64,000 nucleotides of DNA from Labrenzia sp. VG12 (GCF_002237595.1 NZ_CP022529.1:3100001-3164000), one strand, 5' to 3'; shown: positions 9,412-20,243, counted from the first letter of the stretch. Notes: generated by a model from the letters alone, not told the origin. A program made the numbers and translations.

Positions 9412-9981
9412 TTAAGGTGGTCCTTTCCTGCGCAACGTGTAGACGGTCGCCGGGGGCATATTTAGTGGCACGAAACTCTGCCGGTCAGAGCGCAATCCTA
9501 GGCGCTGTTTGATCCTGAACGGAAGGGGACATTTCGGGCCATATGTAAACAGACGAAATTCTCCGTCCTCCCCGAGCAGGTCGAAACTGCCACGCATGAT
9601 GCGAAAGACCTGCGCAAGCGGCATCGATAGGAGGGGAAGGCCGCAAATCACGGTCTCAACGCTTCCGGAGGTGAAGGGCACGAGAGTGCGCACGCGCGCC
9701 GCATCGCCATGGGCAAGCGCGATCTCCGGATGCCGCTTCGCCAGCAGGCCGGCAAAACCGGCGCCGGCTTCGACGGCCGCTAGTCGGCAGGCGGGCACGC
9801 CGCGGGCCAGGATCCTGTCGGTAAAGGACCCCGTGCCCGGGCCCAGTTCAACGACCGGCCCGCTGTCATGGCTCAAGCCGGTGGTGATCGCCCTGGCGAG
9901 ATCCGCACCCGACGGGGCAATCGCCCCCACGCGTTTCGGATTGCGCAACCATTCGGCCGCGAAATGGGTGGCCTTGGTCAT
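9412..9981 (-). CDS. Class I SAM-dependent methyltransferase, phospholipid N-methyltransferase-like
   Basis: A 189-residue protein with the SAM-binding motif I VELGPGTGSFTDRIL near residue 43, an acidic residue at the end of the second strand (AAVEAG), and a motif IV-like VICGLPLLSMP. The N-terminal sequence (FAAEWLRNPKRVGAIAPSG) and size resemble the PmtA type of phosphatidylethanolamine N-methyltransferase and related rRNA-adenine-methylase-like proteins. Methylation of a lipid head group is plausible but not proven. The ATG overlaps the iorB-like stop by 4 nt (ATGA), and its own stop abuts the AraC start. Confidence 0.75.
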   Translation of the reverse strand: MTKATHFAAEWLRNPKRVGAIAPSGADLARAITTGLSHDSGPVVELGPGTGSFTDRILARGVPACRLAAVEAGAGFAGLLAKRHPEIALAHGDAARVRTLVPFTSGSVETVICGLPLLSMPLAQVFRIMRGSFDLLGEDGEFRLFTYGPKCPLPFRIKQRLGLRSDRQSFVPLNMPPATVYTLRRKGPP

Positions 9982-12086
9982 GACGGCTCCACGGATGCGG
10001 CAGAGGCGGATTCTGCTGAGAAGGTTTCAGGCACAAGCGGAAACCGGACCGGACGAAGGCCCGTCGCCGCCCGCACGGCATTGGCGATCGCGCCCGGCCC
10101 GGAGACGATGACCGTTTCTCCGGCGCCGGTCGGTGGCGCATCCGTGTGAAGAAGGCGAACCGAGACCTCCGGCATGTCGGAAATCCTAGGGATCGGCGCA
10201 TCCAAGAAGGTTTCGGCGGTGACCCGCCCTTCCTCCACAGGCAGGGCATCAAAGAGCACCATGCCAAGGCTCCAGACGAGGTTGCCCTCGCATTGCGCCC
10301 TGACCTGATCCGGATTGATGACAAGGCCGCAGTCATGGCTGCACCAGAGACGGGTCACACGCACGGCCCCGTCCGGCAAGACCTCGACCTCGGCAACCGT
10401 CGCCGCGTAGGAAACACCCTTGTAGATGCCGCAGGCCACACCGCGCCCGACACGCCTGTCGCCACGCGTAAAGGACTGGTCGCTCCCGTCCCATTGCGAC
10501 TGCGCGCCGACATCCCGGAGCACGCCTGCCAGCCGGGGATCGTCAATATGTGCCAGACGGAAGGCCAGAGGATCGGCACCCGCCCTGCGGGCGGCTTCAT
10601 CGATCGCACTTTCCGTTGCAAGCCCGTTGGTGCCCGCGCCCAGACCGCGCCAGGGCCCCGTGTGCACCGGCAGACGCACCGCCTGATAGTCCGCGCGTGC
10701 CCGGCCCAGTTGGTAGGGGACGACCATGCCCCGTTCGACCCCGCCGTCTCCGACGATGAAGTCCGTGCCGCGCTGCATCCAGGCGGGCAGCGCCGCCGAG
10801 GTGAACATGATGTGCGAAGACACCTGATTATGCGACCAGTCGGTGACCCGGTCCCCGGCCAGTCGCACCTGCACCCGGTGAGAAGATGGCGGGCGATGGA
10901 AGCTAAGGGCAAATTCCTGTGCGCGCGTCCATTGCACCTTGACCGGCTTCTTTGCCGCAAGGGCCAGGGCGGCGGCTTCCGCCTCAACGGTGCAAAGAAC
11001 CTTGCCGCCAAAAGCGCCGCCGACACGGCAGGATTGGACCCGAACCTGTGAGGCCTTCAGCGAGAAGGCATGGGCGAGATAATCACGCACGTAGAAGACG
11101 TCCTGATTGCCCGCCCAAAGGGTCAATGCCTCGCCGTCCCACTCGGCGACGGCCGCGCGCGGTTCAATCGCCGCATGGGCTGCAAGCGGGATCTCGATGC
11201 GCAGATCAACATCAAAAGCACCGGTATCCGGCTCTCCCGCCATTGCCAGATGGGGCAGGTCTCCTTTTGCAAGATGTTGGTCGACATCAAGCGCCCCCTG
11301 AATGTCAGCCCGGTCATGCGGGCCGTCTATTTCCCATTCCACATCAAGTGCCTCGGCAATGAGATCAAGCGCTCCGGGCCGGCTTGCCAGAATGCCGAGG
11401 CCCTGAGACTGGCCGACGGGCGGGCCTACCTCTTCGACAATCCGGACAAATCCGGGAATGTCTTCGGCGGCAGCGCTGTTCCAGCGAAGTGGCCGAGAGG
11501 CGATTTCCATGGAGGCGGGCGCCCGCAAGACGCGGCCGTAAAGCTGACCAGGCCGAGACATGTCGGCGGCATATAGCGGACAGCCGGTGACGATGGCACG
11601 CCCCTGCTCCACCTCCGGACGGGCGCCGATCAGCCCCCTGGCCCGGGTAATACGAAGCTGGTCTCTTGGCCGCGCTTCAACCACCACTTCACCAACCAGC
11701 CGGCCGTTCTTGATGGCCTCCCGCAGGGCGGCACAGGCCTGGGCCAGCGGCTCGCTGAAGAGCTGCACCGACTCGCTGCCGACAGTCGGTTTCAGGCCGG
11801 GACGGGCCGTATCATGCAGCTCCAGCACGACATCCTCCCAGGGCGTGCCCAGTTCCGTGCAGGCGATCTGCTTCATCGCCGTGGCAATGTTCTGGCCCAT
11901 CTCGATCCTGGGCAGCACAAGCCTGTAAAGCCCGTCGTGATAGGAGATCCAACCCGCGGCATCCTCAAGATCGGGGTTCGGCCGTTTCGGAATAACCGGC
12001 ACCTGAGAATAAAGGGCGGCACCGCCACCGATCAGCGCCACAAGGCCTGCGGCGCTCGCTTTCAGGAAGGTTCGACGGTTCATCAT
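9978..12086 (-). CDS. Molybdopterin-binding aldehyde/isoquinoline oxidoreductase large subunit, IorB-like
   Basis: A 702-residue molybdenum hydroxylase subunit of the xanthine dehydrogenase family. The N-terminus [12 protein letters not shown] followed by a hydrophobic stretch is a twin-arginine export signal, so the folded cofactor-loaded enzyme should act in the periplasm. Moco-site segments include [19 protein letters not shown], a [17 protein letters not shown] region and near the C-terminus GAGETVI, which contains the catalytic Glu, followed by [13 protein letters not shown]. It overlaps the [2Fe-2S] subunit gene by ATGA. IorB-type enzymes oxidise aldehydes or N-heterocycles; the substrate here is unknown. 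No cytochrome c subunit gene is adjacent, so the electron acceptor is unclear. Confidence 0.9.
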   Translation of the reverse strand: MMNRRTFLKASAAGLVALIGGGAALYSQVPVIPKRPNPDLEDAAGWISYHDGLYRLVLPRIEMGQNIATAMKQIACTELGTPWEDVVLELHDTARPGLKPTVGSESVQLFSEPLAQACAALREAIKNGRLVGEVVVEARPRDQLRITRARGLIGARPEVEQGRAIVTGCPLYAADMSRPGQLYGRVLRAPASMEIASRPLRWNSAAAEDIPGFVRIVEEVGPPVGQSQGLGILASRPGALDLIAEALDVEWEIDGPHDRADIQGALDVDQHLAKGDLPHLAMAGEPDTGAFDVDLRIEIPLAAHAAIEPRAAVAEWDGEALTLWAGNQDVFYVRDYLAHAFSLKASQVRVQSCRVGGAFGGKVLCTVEAEAAALALAAKKPVKVQWTRAQEFALSFHRPPSSHRVQVRLAGDRVTDWSHNQVSSHIMFTSAALPAWMQRGTDFIVGDGGVERGMVVPYQLGRARADYQAVRLPVHTGPWRGLGAGTNGLATESAIDEAARRAGADPLAFRLAHIDDPRLAGVLRDVGAQSQWDGSDQSFTRGDRRVGRGVACGIYKGVSYAATVAEVEVLPDGAVRVTRLWCSHDCGLVINPDQVRAQCEGNLVWSLGMVLFDALPVEEGRVTAETFLDAPIPRISDMPEVSVRLLHTDAPPTGAGETVIVSGPGAIANAVRAATGLRPVRFPLVPETFSAESASAASVEPS

Positions 12087-12538
12087 GTGCGCGCTGCCAC
12101 GATTTCAATCGCCGCGCGGATGCGGGCATAGGTGCCACAACGGCAGAGATTGCCCTCCATCGCCGTATCGATCTCCTCCGGGGACGGCGCCGGGGTTTGC
12201 TCCAGCAAGGCCACCGCCGACATGATCTGCCCGGCCTGGCAATACCCGCATTGTGGCACCGCCTGGTCCAGCCAGGCTTCCTGCACGGGATGCAGCCGGT
12301 CACCGTCTGCCAGGCCTTCAATGGTGCGCACCTCCGCGCCTTCCAGTGCGCTAACCGGCGTCACGCAGGAGCGAACGGTGTCCCCGTCCACAGTGACGGT
12401 GCAGGCGCCGCAAAGACCGACGCCGCACCCGAATTTCGCGCCGACCAGCCCAAAATGTTCGCGCAGCACAAAAAGCAGCGTGTCTTCCGTCCAGGAGGGC
12501 GGAATCTCGACCTTTCGGCCATTGAGAATGATATTCAT
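12083..12538 (-). CDS. (2Fe-2S)-binding subunit of molybdenum hydroxylase, IorA-like
   Basis: A 151-residue protein with two [2Fe-2S] domains. The plant-ferredoxin-type cluster is bound by [12 protein letters not shown] plus an earlier Cys-free strand, and the second, helical cluster by [10 protein letters not shown] and [13 protein letters not shown]. It passes electrons from the Moco site of the IorB-like subunit encoded directly downstream (4-nt overlap). It has no signal peptide; in this family the small subunit is exported by piggyback on the twin-arginine signal of the large one. It is the first gene of the four-gene minus-strand unit. Confidence 0.93.
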   Translation of the reverse strand: MNIILNGRKVEIPPSWTEDTLLFVLREHFGLVGAKFGCGVGLCGACTVTVDGDTVRSCVTPVSALEGAEVRTIEGLADGDRLHPVQEAWLDQAVPQCGYCQAGQIMSAVALLEQTPAPSPEEIDTAMEGNLCRCGTYARIRAAIEIVAART

Positions 12539-12669
12539 TGATCGCTCCAGCTACAGATAGCACCGCGTAAATTGGGTGCCTGGAGGAACAATTCTTGAAC
12601 AATCGCGCCAAACGTCGTTTCCGGGAAAAAAGCTGGCGTGCCGCTTGCCAGGGGCGTGCGTTCAGCCCC

Positions 12670-13371
12670 TCAGATTTCCGTCCGCATCCGGTACCCGGGG
12701 GCGAAGATCAGGCGCACATGGGTGATCGGCATGTCCCCGGACCAGGTGATGCGCTCCATGGCGAAGAGCGCCGTGCCCTTGGTGGTGTCCAGCTTGGCGG
12801 CCAGCGTCTTGTCGGCACTCATGGCGAAGAAGGAAATGTCGCCGTGGCTGTAAGGGGCGTTGTGGACCAGCCACTCGTTGGCGCTGACGGTTTCAAACTG
12901 CCTGTCGCGCGCCGCCGGCGCGGCTTCCAGATTGATGTAGCGCTCTTCAAAGGCATAGGGCCGGTCGTCGGCGAAATGCAGCGTTTTCAGAAACAGGACA
13001 TCGTCGCCGAGCGATACCTGAAACGCCCCATGCAAGACAGGCGGCAGAGGTCGCAGGTCCCGTTCCAGGAGGCTGTGACGATAGCTGCGCCCGAGCGCTT
13101 CCACTTCCTCGCGCAGGATCGGAATGGTGAGCGTTGCCTTTTGCGGCGGGTTGAGCGCGACCCGTGTGCCCGCCCGGCGCTTGCGCACCACCAGCCCGCT
13201 GTCCGCAAGATCGCGCAGCGCACGGTTGACCGTTGTCCGGGCACAGCCGAATTCCTCGGCGAGATCCGCCTCATGCGGGATCTGCTCGCCCGGTTGCCAG
13301 ATCCGGTCATGGATCCGCCGGAGCAGTTCCTCGCGAATGCCGGTCCAGGAATTTGTGTCGGTCAGCGTCAA
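12670..13371 (-). CDS. hutC: Histidine utilisation repressor, GntR family (HutC)
   Basis: A 233-residue GntR/HutC-type regulator with an N-terminal winged helix (PHEADLAEEFGCARTTVNRAL as the recognition region, then LVVRKRRAGTRV) and a C-terminal UTRA effector domain ending in FAPGYRMR. In this family urocanate binding releases the protein from hut operators. The only usable start in frame is TTG 13371, 16 bases after the hutF stop, so it is probably translated in coupling with hutF. The dyad in the hutF-hutI intergenic region is its likely target. Confidence 0.9.
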   Translation of the reverse strand: MTLTDTNSWTGIREELLRRIHDRIWQPGEQIPHEADLAEEFGCARTTVNRALRDLADSGLVVRKRRAGTRVALNPPQKATLTIPILREEVEALGRSYRHSLLERDLRPLPPVLHGAFQVSLGDDVLFLKTLHFADDRPYAFEERYINLEAAPAARDRQFETVSANEWLVHNAPYSHGDISFFAMSADKTLAAKLDTTKGTALFAMERITWSGDMPITHVRLIFAPGYRMRTEI

Positions 13372-13387
13372 GTCGTCGTCGGTCCCG

Positions 13388-14770
13388 TCAAAGTCGATTG
13401 CGCAGCGATGTCATGGTCGCCCTGTATTTCGCGCGGATGGCCTCGCCTTTTACATGGTTTCCGCCGGAAACAACATGCCGCCCCGCCGACCAGACATCCG
13501 TGACCATGCGATCGTCACCGGCAAAGATCCAGGCATCGAGGATCTCGTCTCCCTCCCGACCCTCCAGATCGATTGCATTCCCGTCCAGCGCCAGAAGATC
13601 TGCATAATGGCCCTCGGCCATCGCCCCTGATGCACGGCCGGTGGCCTGCGCGCCCCCGGCAACGGCACCGTCAAAGAGAACGCGTCCGGTAGACTTCTCC
13701 TTCGTTGCAACAGATGCCCGGCAGGTGTCCCGCAGACGCTGCGAATATTCCAGGGTTCTCAGTTCTTCCGACAACGAGATGCGAATATTGGAATCCGAGC
13801 CGACCCCGAAGCGCCCGCCATGCGCCAGATAATTGACGCCATCGAAAATGCCGTCGCCCAGGCTGGATTCCGTGATCGGGCAAAGACCTGCAACGGCTCC
13901 GGTCCTGGCCAGGCCCGCTGTCTCGGCCGGGGTCATCTGGGTGCAGTGGATCAGGCACCAGTTGTCCTGAACGTCGTGGTTTGAGAGCAGCCAGTCCACG
14001 GGACGCTTGCCCCAGGCTGCCAGGACCTCGTCCACTTCGGGGATCTGCTCGGCCAGATGCATGTGGAGGGGGGAAGACCCAGCCAGCGTAACGGCGCTGT
14101 TGAGACCTTCCCGGTCGACAGCACGCAGCGAGTGCGGTGCCACGCCAATCACGGCATCCTCGGGCAGCCCCTTCATCGCACTGGTCGCCAGCTCATGCAG
14201 CTTGCCGAACCGGTCGATGTCATTGCCAAAGCGGATCTGCCCTGCCGCCAGCGGGCGCTTGTCGCAGCCACCAAACTGGTAATGCACCGGCAGATGAGTG
14301 AGACCGATGCCAGTGTCGGAGGCCGCCGCGATGATCCTCTCCGAAAGCTCGGCCAGATTGTCATAAGGCGCGCCGCCGGGCTGATGATGCAGATAGTGGA
14401 ACTCGCCGACGGCGGCATAGCCCGCTTCCAGCATCTCCATCTGCACAAAGGCCGCGATCGCCTCGACATCGTCCGGCGACAGGGCATCCAGAAAGCGGAA
14501 CATGATCTGGCGCCAGGTCCAGAAACTGTCTCGCGGCTCGGAGCCGCGCCGTTCGCTCATGCCGGCCATGGCGCGCTGAAATGCATGGCTGTGCAGGTTG
14601 CTCGGCGCAGGCAGCAGGATACCGACTGTTTGTTGACCCGCCACAGCCGCATCGCGCTCAACGGACAGGATCCTGCCATCGGCACCGAGGGTCACGGCGA
14701 CATTTTTGGCCCAACCACCCGGCAGCAGCGCCTTTTCCGCAATAACCGTCGCGCCAGAAACTGTCGACAT
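13388..14770 (-). CDS. hutF: Formimidoylglutamate deiminase
   Basis: A 460-residue amidohydrolase-superfamily enzyme that converts N-formimidoyl-L-glutamate to N-formyl-L-glutamate and ammonia. It shows LHSHAFQRAMAGMSER (metal-binding HxH-type motif), the WTWRQIMFRF segment typical of HutF, GEFHYLHH, a later HLAEQ motif, and a GSDSNIRISLSEELRTLEYSQRL stretch near the C-terminal end of the barrel. A GGAGGA ribosome site precedes ATG 14770. HutF with HutG gives the five-step histidine route that releases formate and two ammonia rather than formamide. It is transcribed divergently from hutI and is followed by hutC. Confidence 0.95.
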   Translation of the reverse strand: MSTVSGATVIAEKALLPGGWAKNVAVTLGADGRILSVERDAAVAGQQTVGILLPAPSNLHSHAFQRAMAGMSERRGSEPRDSFWTWRQIMFRFLDALSPDDVEAIAAFVQMEMLEAGYAAVGEFHYLHHQPGGAPYDNLAELSERIIAAASDTGIGLTHLPVHYQFGGCDKRPLAAGQIRFGNDIDRFGKLHELATSAMKGLPEDAVIGVAPHSLRAVDREGLNSAVTLAGSSPLHMHLAEQIPEVDEVLAAWGKRPVDWLLSNHDVQDNWCLIHCTQMTPAETAGLARTGAVAGLCPITESSLGDGIFDGVNYLAHGGRFGVGSDSNIRISLSEELRTLEYSQRLRDTCRASVATKEKSTGRVLFDGAVAGGAQATGRASGAMAEGHYADLLALDGNAIDLEGREGDEILDAWIFAGDDRMVTDVWSAGRHVVSGGNHVKGEAIRAKYRATMTSLRNRL

Positions 14771-14786
14771 GCCCGCTTTTCCTCCG

Positions 14787-14816
14787 TTGACACGTTAATA
14801 TGTGCATGCATATTAT
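14787..14816 (+). promoter_or_regulatory. hutI promoter with overlapping HutC-type operator
   Basis: TTGACA (14787-14792) and TATTAT (14811-14816) are separated by 18 bp, a near-consensus sigma-70 promoter reading toward hutI. The spacer and -10 are covered by the dyad TAATATGTGCATGCATATTA (14796-14815), with perfect 7-bp arms around a 6-bp centre. On the other strand a weaker TTGATT-N16-TAATAT, sharing the same dyad, could serve hutF. A repressor bound here would block both directions, as expected for HutC control. Confidence 0.75.
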
Positions 14817-14844
14817 CTTATAACGCAATCTAATCAAGCCGGAG

Positions 14845-16056
14845 ATGGACGTGTCCAAACGCATTCTCACCAACGCCAGGCTGGCAACACTCGTCGACAC
14901 CGGGGCGCCCTATGGCTTGATCGAGGACGGGACACTGGTGATCGAAGGCGGCCGCATTGCCTGGATCGGCAAGACCCCCGACCTGCCGTCTCACTATTCC
15001 TCGTGCAAGAAGGAAGACCTCGGCGGGCGCGTGGTCACACCCGGACTGATCGACTGCCACACCCATGTGGTTTTCGGCGGTGACCGGGCGCGCGAATTCG
15101 AGATGCGGCTGGAGGGTGCGACATACGAGGAAGTCGCCCGAGCCGGTGGCGGCATCATCTCCACCGTCAAGGCCACCCGCGCCGCCAGCGAGGAAGACCT
15201 GCTTGCCGCGGCCCTGACCCGGGTTGATGCACTGATTGCCGAGGGCATCACGGCCATCGAGATCAAGTCGGGCTATGGCCTCGACAGGGACACCGAACTC
15301 CGCATGCTGCGCGTTGCCCGCCGGATCGCGAAAGAACGGCCGGTCACGGTCAGGACCAGTTTTCTCGGGGCCCATGCCATTCCGCCCGACTACAAGGATC
15401 GGCCAGATGCCTATCTGGACGAAGTGTGCCTGCCGGCACTGGAGGCAGCCCACTCCGAAGGGCTCATTGATGCGGTCGACGGGTTCTGCGAAGGCATCGC
15501 CTTTTCGCCGGAGCAGATCAGGCGGGTCTTCGACAAGGCCAGGGACCTTGGCCTCGCCGTGAAGCTGCACGCCGAACAGCTTTCCAATCTCGGCGGCACG
15601 GCCCTTGCCGCCTCCTATGGCGCACTGTCCGCCGATCACCTGGAATATCTGGACGAAGCCGGCGTCAGCGCCATGGCTGCGAGCGGTTCCGTTGCCGTGG
15701 TGCTGCCCGGCGCGTTCTATACGCTGCGCGAAACCCAGCTGCCCCCGATGGATCTCTTGCGCCAGCACAAGGTCCCGATCGCGCTGGCCACAGACTGCAA
15801 TCCCGGTTCTTCGCCCCTCGCCTCCTTGCTGCTGACCATGAACATGGGCTGCACCCTCTTCCGGATGACGCCGGAAGAAGCACTTGCCGGTGTCACCCGT
15901 GTTGCCGCCAGGGCTCTCGGGCTTGACGACCAGGGCACGCTGGAACCTGGCAAACGCGCCGATCTGGCTGTCTGGAACATCGCGCATCCGGCGGAGCTTT
16001 CCTACCGGATCGGCTTCAACGCTCTTGAAAAACGCATTTTTGGAGGCTCTGAATGA
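14845..16056 (+). CDS. hutI: Imidazolonepropionase
   Basis: A 403-residue metal-dependent amidohydrolase that opens imidazolone-5-propionate to N-formimidoyl-L-glutamate, the third step of histidine degradation. The [23 protein letters not shown] segment holds the metal-binding HxH, and [34 protein letters not shown] and [10 protein letters not shown] match HutI closely. ATG 14845 is preceded by CCGGAG. The stop overlaps the hutH start (ATGA). Confidence 0.97.
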   Translation: MDVSKRILTNARLATLVDTGAPYGLIEDGTLVIEGGRIAWIGKTPDLPSHYSSCKKEDLGGRVVTPGLIDCHTHVVFGGDRAREFEMRLEGATYEEVARAGGGIISTVKATRAASEEDLLAAALTRVDALIAEGITAIEIKSGYGLDRDTELRMLRVARRIAKERPVTVRTSFLGAHAIPPDYKDRPDAYLDEVCLPALEAAHSEGLIDAVDGFCEGIAFSPEQIRRVFDKARDLGLAVKLHAEQLSNLGGTALAASYGALSADHLEYLDEAGVSAMAASGSVAVVLPGAFYTLRETQLPPMDLLRQHKVPIALATDCNPGSSPLASLLLTMNMGCTLFRMTPEEALAGVTRVAARALGLDDQGTLEPGKRADLAVWNIAHPAELSYRIGFNALEKRIFGGSE

Positions 16057-17609
16057 GCGCCCTCACCCTGACGCCAGGCTCTGTCACGCTGGCCGATCTG
16101 GAACGCATCTACCGGGTCGAACTGCCCGTGACCATCGACCGGTCGGCAGAACCCGCCATCAACCTTGCCGCTGAACGGGTGGCCGAGGCGGCCCGTGGCA
16201 GCGAAGCCGTCTATGGCGTCAACACCGGTTTCGGCAAACTGGCCAGTGTCAAGATTGCCGCGGAAGACACTGCCACCCTTCAGCGCAACCTGATCCTCTC
16301 TCATTGCTGCGGTGTCGGCGAACCGCTCGACCGCACCACCACGCGCCTGATGATGGTGCTGAAACTGCTCTCTCTCGGCCGTGGGGCCTCGGGTGTGCGC
16401 ATGGACGTGCTGAAGTTGATCGAAGACTGCCTTCAGCACAATGTCACCCCCATGATCCCGTCCAAGGGATCCGTCGGCGCCTCCGGCGATCTGGCTCCGC
16501 TCGCCCATATGGCCGCCGTCCTGATCGGTGAAGGCGAAGCGGACTATGGCGGCGAGCGCATGCCCGGCGGCGAGGCGCTTGCCAAGGCCGGCTTGAAGCC
16601 GGTGGTGCTCGGCCCCAAGGAAGGCCTTGGCCTGATCAACGGCACCCAGTTCTCGACCGCTTGCGCCCTGACCGGCCTCTTCGACGCCTGGCGTCTGGCG
16701 GAAGCAACCCTGGTGACCGCGAGCCTGTCGACCGACGCCATCATGGGATCGACCGCCCCGCTGCTGCCGGAAATCCACGAATTGCGCGGCCATCGCGGCC
16801 AGATCGAGGTCGCTCGCGCGATGCGCATGATCATGGATGGGTCGGAGATCCGCGAGAGCCACCGCGAGGGCGACACCCGCGTTCAGGATCCCTACTGCAT
16901 CCGCTGTCAGCCGCAGGTCGCCGGCGCCTGTGTCGACCTGTTGCGTATGGCCGCCCGCACCCTGGAAATCGAAGCCAATGCGGCCACCGACAATCCGCTG
17001 GTTTTGATCGAGGCAGACCGCATTGTTTCCGGCGGCAACTTTCACGCTGAACCCGTCGCCTTCGCGGCCGACCAGATCGCGCTCGCGGTTGCCGAACTCG
17101 GCGCCATCGCCCAGCGCCGCGTGGCCCTGATGGTCGACCCGACGCTTTCCTTCGACCTGCCGCCTTTCCTGGCCAAGGACCCGGGTCTCAACTCCGGCAT
17201 GATGATCGCGGAGGTGACCACTGCCGCCCTGATGAGCGAGAACAAGCATCTCGCCAATCCGTGTTCGACCGATTCCACACCGACCAGCGCCAATCAGGAA
17301 GACCATGTCTCCATGGCCGCCCATGGCGCCCGCCGCCTGGCGCGCATGAATGTGAACCTCTCCCAGATCCTCGGCGTCGAACTGCTCTGCGCCGCGGAGG
17401 GCATCGAGCACCGGGCGCCGCTCACGACCAGTCCGTCTCTGCAATCCGTGCTGGCACGCCTGCGCGACACCGTGCCGTCGCTGGAGGCCGACCGTTACAT
17501 GGCGCCGGACCTCGACAGGGCCGCCGAACTGGTCCGCACCCGCGCATTGGCCTCGGTCGTCTCACCCGCCCACATGATCGAACTGGGAGACGCCCATGCA
17601 ACCGGTTGA
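16053..17609 (+). CDS. hutH: Histidine ammonia-lyase
   Basis: A 518-residue enzyme that deaminates L-histidine to trans-urocanate. The Ala-Ser-Gly triad that cyclises to the MIO cofactor is at residues 143-145 in [53 protein letters not shown] (as VQDPY) and the [17 protein letters not shown] stretch are also conserved. Length is close to the usual 510. It overlaps hutI by 4 nt and hutG by 14 nt, so the three are surely one transcript. Confidence 0.97.
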   Translation: MSALTLTPGSVTLADLERIYRVELPVTIDRSAEPAINLAAERVAEAARGSEAVYGVNTGFGKLASVKIAAEDTATLQRNLILSHCCGVGEPLDRTTTRLMMVLKLLSLGRGASGVRMDVLKLIEDCLQHNVTPMIPSKGSVGASGDLAPLAHMAAVLIGEGEADYGGERMPGGEALAKAGLKPVVLGPKEGLGLINGTQFSTACALTGLFDAWRLAEATLVTASLSTDAIMGSTAPLLPEIHELRGHRGQIEVARAMRMIMDGSEIRESHREGDTRVQDPYCIRCQPQVAGACVDLLRMAARTLEIEANAATDNPLVLIEADRIVSGGNFHAEPVAFAADQIALAVAELGAIAQRRVALMVDPTLSFDLPPFLAKDPGLNSGMMIAEVTTAALMSENKHLANPCSTDSTPTSANQEDHVSMAAHGARRLARMNVNLSQILGVELLCAAEGIEHRAPLTTSPSLQSVLARLRDTVPSLEADRYMAPDLDRAAELVRTRALASVVSPAHMIELGDAHATG

Positions 17610-18396
17610 GGTCATTCAGGGAGACGGGCCAATCGTTCTCGGAGTGCCGCATGCCGGGACGTTCGTTCCTGAGGACATTCGCGCAAGGCTCAACAACACC
17701 GGCCTGAAACTGGCCGATACCGACTGGCATGTGGACCGGCTCTATGCCGATCTGCTGCCCGGCGCGACCATGGTGAAAGCAAATTTCCATCGCTATGTGA
17801 TCGACGCCAACCGGGACCCGGAAGGGGTCTCGCTCTATCCGGGTCAGAACACAACAACCCTTTGCCCGGTCACCGATTTCGACGGACGCCCCATCTACCA
17901 CACCGGCACAGAACCGGAACCGCACGAAATCGAAGCGCGGCGCCTTGCCTGGCACGCTCCTTACCACGCGGCGCTTGGCGCTGAACTGGAACGGGTCCGT
18001 GCCCGGCACGGCGTTGCCATCCTTTACGACTGCCACTCGATCCGGTCGGTAGTGCCATTCCTGTTCGAAGGCGTGCTGCCCGACTTCAACACCGGCACCA
18101 ACACCGGCACGACCTGCGCGCCCGAGATTGAGGCCGCCGTCGTAGGCCGCACGGAAGCTGCAGAGGGATACACCTCCGTGCTGAACGGCCGCTTCAAGGG
18201 CGGCTGGACCACACGGCACTATGGCCGGCCCGCGGAAGGCTTCCATGCCATCCAGATGGAGCTGGCGCAAAAGACACATCTGGCTACCGAGGACACGCCC
18301 TTTGCCTATGATGAGGAAAAGGCAAAGCAGCTGCGCGTGCCCCTCAATGACATCCTGAGCGCGCTGGCAGATCTCGCGCCTTCACTCAGCACATAA
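17596..18396 (+). CDS. hutG: N-formylglutamate deformylase
   Basis: A 266-residue member of the FGase family that hydrolyses N-formyl-L-glutamate to glutamate and formate, the last hut step after HutF. Conserved pieces are [39 protein letters not shown] and [13 protein letters not shown]. It starts inside the end of hutH and lies 24 bases before hutU. The formate released could feed the formate dehydrogenase encoded at the right end of this window, though nothing shows they are linked. Confidence 0.95.
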   Translation: MQPVEVIQGDGPIVLGVPHAGTFVPEDIRARLNNTGLKLADTDWHVDRLYADLLPGATMVKANFHRYVIDANRDPEGVSLYPGQNTTTLCPVTDFDGRPIYHTGTEPEPHEIEARRLAWHAPYHAALGAELERVRARHGVAILYDCHSIRSVVPFLFEGVLPDFNTGTNTGTTCAPEIEAAVVGRTEAAEGYTSVLNGRFKGGWTTRHYGRPAEGFHAIQMELAQKTHLATEDTPFAYDEEKAKQLRVPLNDILSALADLAPSLST

Positions 18397-18420
18397 CGAA
18401 CAGACACCTGGGAGCCCATC

Positions 18421-20103
18421 ATGACCAATCCGCGTCACAACGCCCGCGACGTCTTCCCGCCCACCGGCACCGAGCTCAACACCAAGTCCTGGCTGACCGA
18501 AGCCCCCTTGCGCATGTTGATGAACAACCTGCATCCGGATGTCGCCGAGAACCCGCATGAACTGGTCGTTTACGGCGGCATCGGCCGTGCAGCGCGCACA
18601 TGGGAAGATTTCGACCGCATCGTCTCCAGCCTGAAAAGCCTGGACGAAGACGAGACCCTTCTGGTCCAGTCCGGCAAGCCCGTCGGTGTCTTCCGCACCC
18701 ACAAGGACGCACCGCGCGTCCTGATCGCCAACTCCAACCTGGTGCCCAACTGGGCCAACTGGGATCATTTCCACGAGCTCGACAAAAAAGGTCTGGCCAT
18801 GTACGGCCAGATGACCGCCGGCTCCTGGATCTATATCGGCACCCAGGGCATCGTGCAGGGCACTTATGAAACGTTCATGGAGGCCGGTCGCCAGCATTAT
18901 GAGGGCAATCTCAAGGGTCGCTGGATCCTGACAGGTGGCCTTGGCGGCATGGGTGGTGCGCAACCGCTTGCCGCCGTCATGGCCGGTGCCTGCTGTCTTG
19001 CCGTCGAGTGTGACGAGAAAAGCGCCGACTTCCGCCTGCGCACCCGTTACGTCGATGAAAAGACCCACTCCCTCGACGAGGCGCTAGAGCTGATAGAACG
19101 CTGGACCAAGGCCGGTGAAGCCAAGTCCGTCGCGTTGATCGCAAATGCCGCAGATGTTTTTGCCGAACTCGTCAAGCGCGGCGTCAAGCCGGACATCGTC
19201 ACCGACCAGACCTCCGCCCACGACCCGGTCAACGGTTACCTACCCCAGGGCTGGACCGTCGCCGAGTGGCGCGCCAAGGCCGAGACGGACCCGAAGGCCG
19301 TCGAAAAGGCTGCCCGCGCGTCCATGAAAGTTCATGTCGCAGCCATGGTCGACTTCTGGAACATGGGCGTGCCGACGCTCGATTACGGCAACAACATTCG
19401 CCAGGTGGCCCTTGAGGAGGGTCTGGAAAACGCCTTTGCCTTCCCGGGCTTTGTGCCGGCCTATATCCGGCCGCTGTTCTGCCGCGGTATCGGGCCGTTC
19501 CGGTGGTGTGCCCTCTCCGGTGATCCGGAAGACATCTACAAGACCGATGCCAAGGTCAAGGAACTGATCCCGGACGACAAGCACCTGCACAACTGGCTCG
19601 ACATGGCCCGCGAGCGGATCTCGTTCCAGGGCCTTCCGGCCCGCATCTGCTGGGTCGGTCTCGGCCAGCGGCATCGCCTTGGCCTTGCCTTCAACGAAAT
19701 GGTCCGCAACGGCGAGCTCAAGGCACCGATCGTGATCGGCCGCGACCACCTCGATTCAGGCTCGGTTGCGTCTCCGAACCGTGAGACCGAGGCCATGCAG
19801 GACGGTTCCGACGCCGTCTCCGACTGGCCTCTCCTGAATGCCCTTCTCAACACCGCTTCGGGCGCCACCTGGGTGTCGCTCCATCATGGCGGCGGTGTCG
19901 GCATGGGCTTTTCGCAGCATTCCGGTATGGTGATCTGCTGCGACGGCACCGAAGATGCGGACAAACGCATCGGACGGGTGCTCTGGAACGATCCGGCCAC
20001 GGGCGTGATGCGACACGCCGACGCCGGCTACGACATCGCGCTCGATTGCGCGAAAGAACAGGGGCTCAACCTGCCGGCTATTCTGGGTCATCCTGCGTCC
20101 TAA
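18421..20103 (+). CDS. hutU: Urocanate hydratase
   Basis: A 560-residue NAD-dependent urocanase that hydrates urocanate to imidazolonepropionate. The length is standard and the family blocks are present: [31 protein letters not shown] (NAD-binding), [29 protein letters not shown] and [22 protein letters not shown] with the catalytic Cys. A GGGAG ribosome site precedes the ATG. In many genomes hutU comes before hutH; here it is last in the unit. Confidence 0.97.
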   Translation: MTNPRHNARDVFPPTGTELNTKSWLTEAPLRMLMNNLHPDVAENPHELVVYGGIGRAARTWEDFDRIVSSLKSLDEDETLLVQSGKPVGVFRTHKDAPRVLIANSNLVPNWANWDHFHELDKKGLAMYGQMTAGSWIYIGTQGIVQGTYETFMEAGRQHYEGNLKGRWILTGGLGGMGGAQPLAAVMAGACCLAVECDEKSADFRLRTRYVDEKTHSLDEALELIERWTKAGEAKSVALIANAADVFAELVKRGVKPDIVTDQTSAHDPVNGYLPQGWTVAEWRAKAETDPKAVEKAARASMKVHVAAMVDFWNMGVPTLDYGNNIRQVALEEGLENAFAFPGFVPAYIRPLFCRGIGPFRWCALSGDPEDIYKTDAKVKELIPDDKHLHNWLDMARERISFQGLPARICWVGLGQRHRLGLAFNEMVRNGELKAPIVIGRDHLDSGSVASPNRETEAMQDGSDAVSDWPLLNALLNTASGATWVSLHHGGGVGMGFSQHSGMVICCDGTEDADKRIGRVLWNDPATGVMRHADAGYDIALDCAKEQGLNLPAILGHPAS

Positions 20104-20148
20104 TGGACACAGACAAGATGACCCAGCATCTTAAATGCGTTCAACTTT

Positions 20149-20176
20149 CTGCTTTCATATCGAGATATGAAAGCAG
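20149..20176. promoter_or_regulatory. Perfect 13-bp inverted repeat between hutU and the TRAP binding-protein gene
   Basis: CTGCTTTCATATC and GATATGAAAGCAG are exact reverse complements separated by GA. Flanking CAAC (20142) and GTTG (20177) extend the symmetry with a 3-nt bulge. No T-run follows, so it is unlikely to be a simple terminator. It overlaps the only plausible -35 region (TTGATC, 20178-20183) for the downstream gene, which suits an operator. It does not resemble the hutI-hutF dyad. Confidence 0.55.
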
Positions 20177-20243
20177 GTTGATCTGGGCAGATAAAAAAGC
20201 ACGACGGGACGCTCCCAACCTGAACCTGTGACTGAGGGGTAAT

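Noticed and set aside
10146..11051. A 301-codon plus-strand open frame
   Set aside because: Opposite the IorB-like gene; no motifs, and the minus-strand gene has a full set of family motifs.
14830..15987. A 385-codon open frame on the minus strand
   Set aside because: It is antisense to hutI and has no family features.
16002..17444. A 480-codon open frame on the minus strand
   Set aside because: It is antisense to hutH, which is an unmistakable gene over the same interval; the translation has no recognisable motif.
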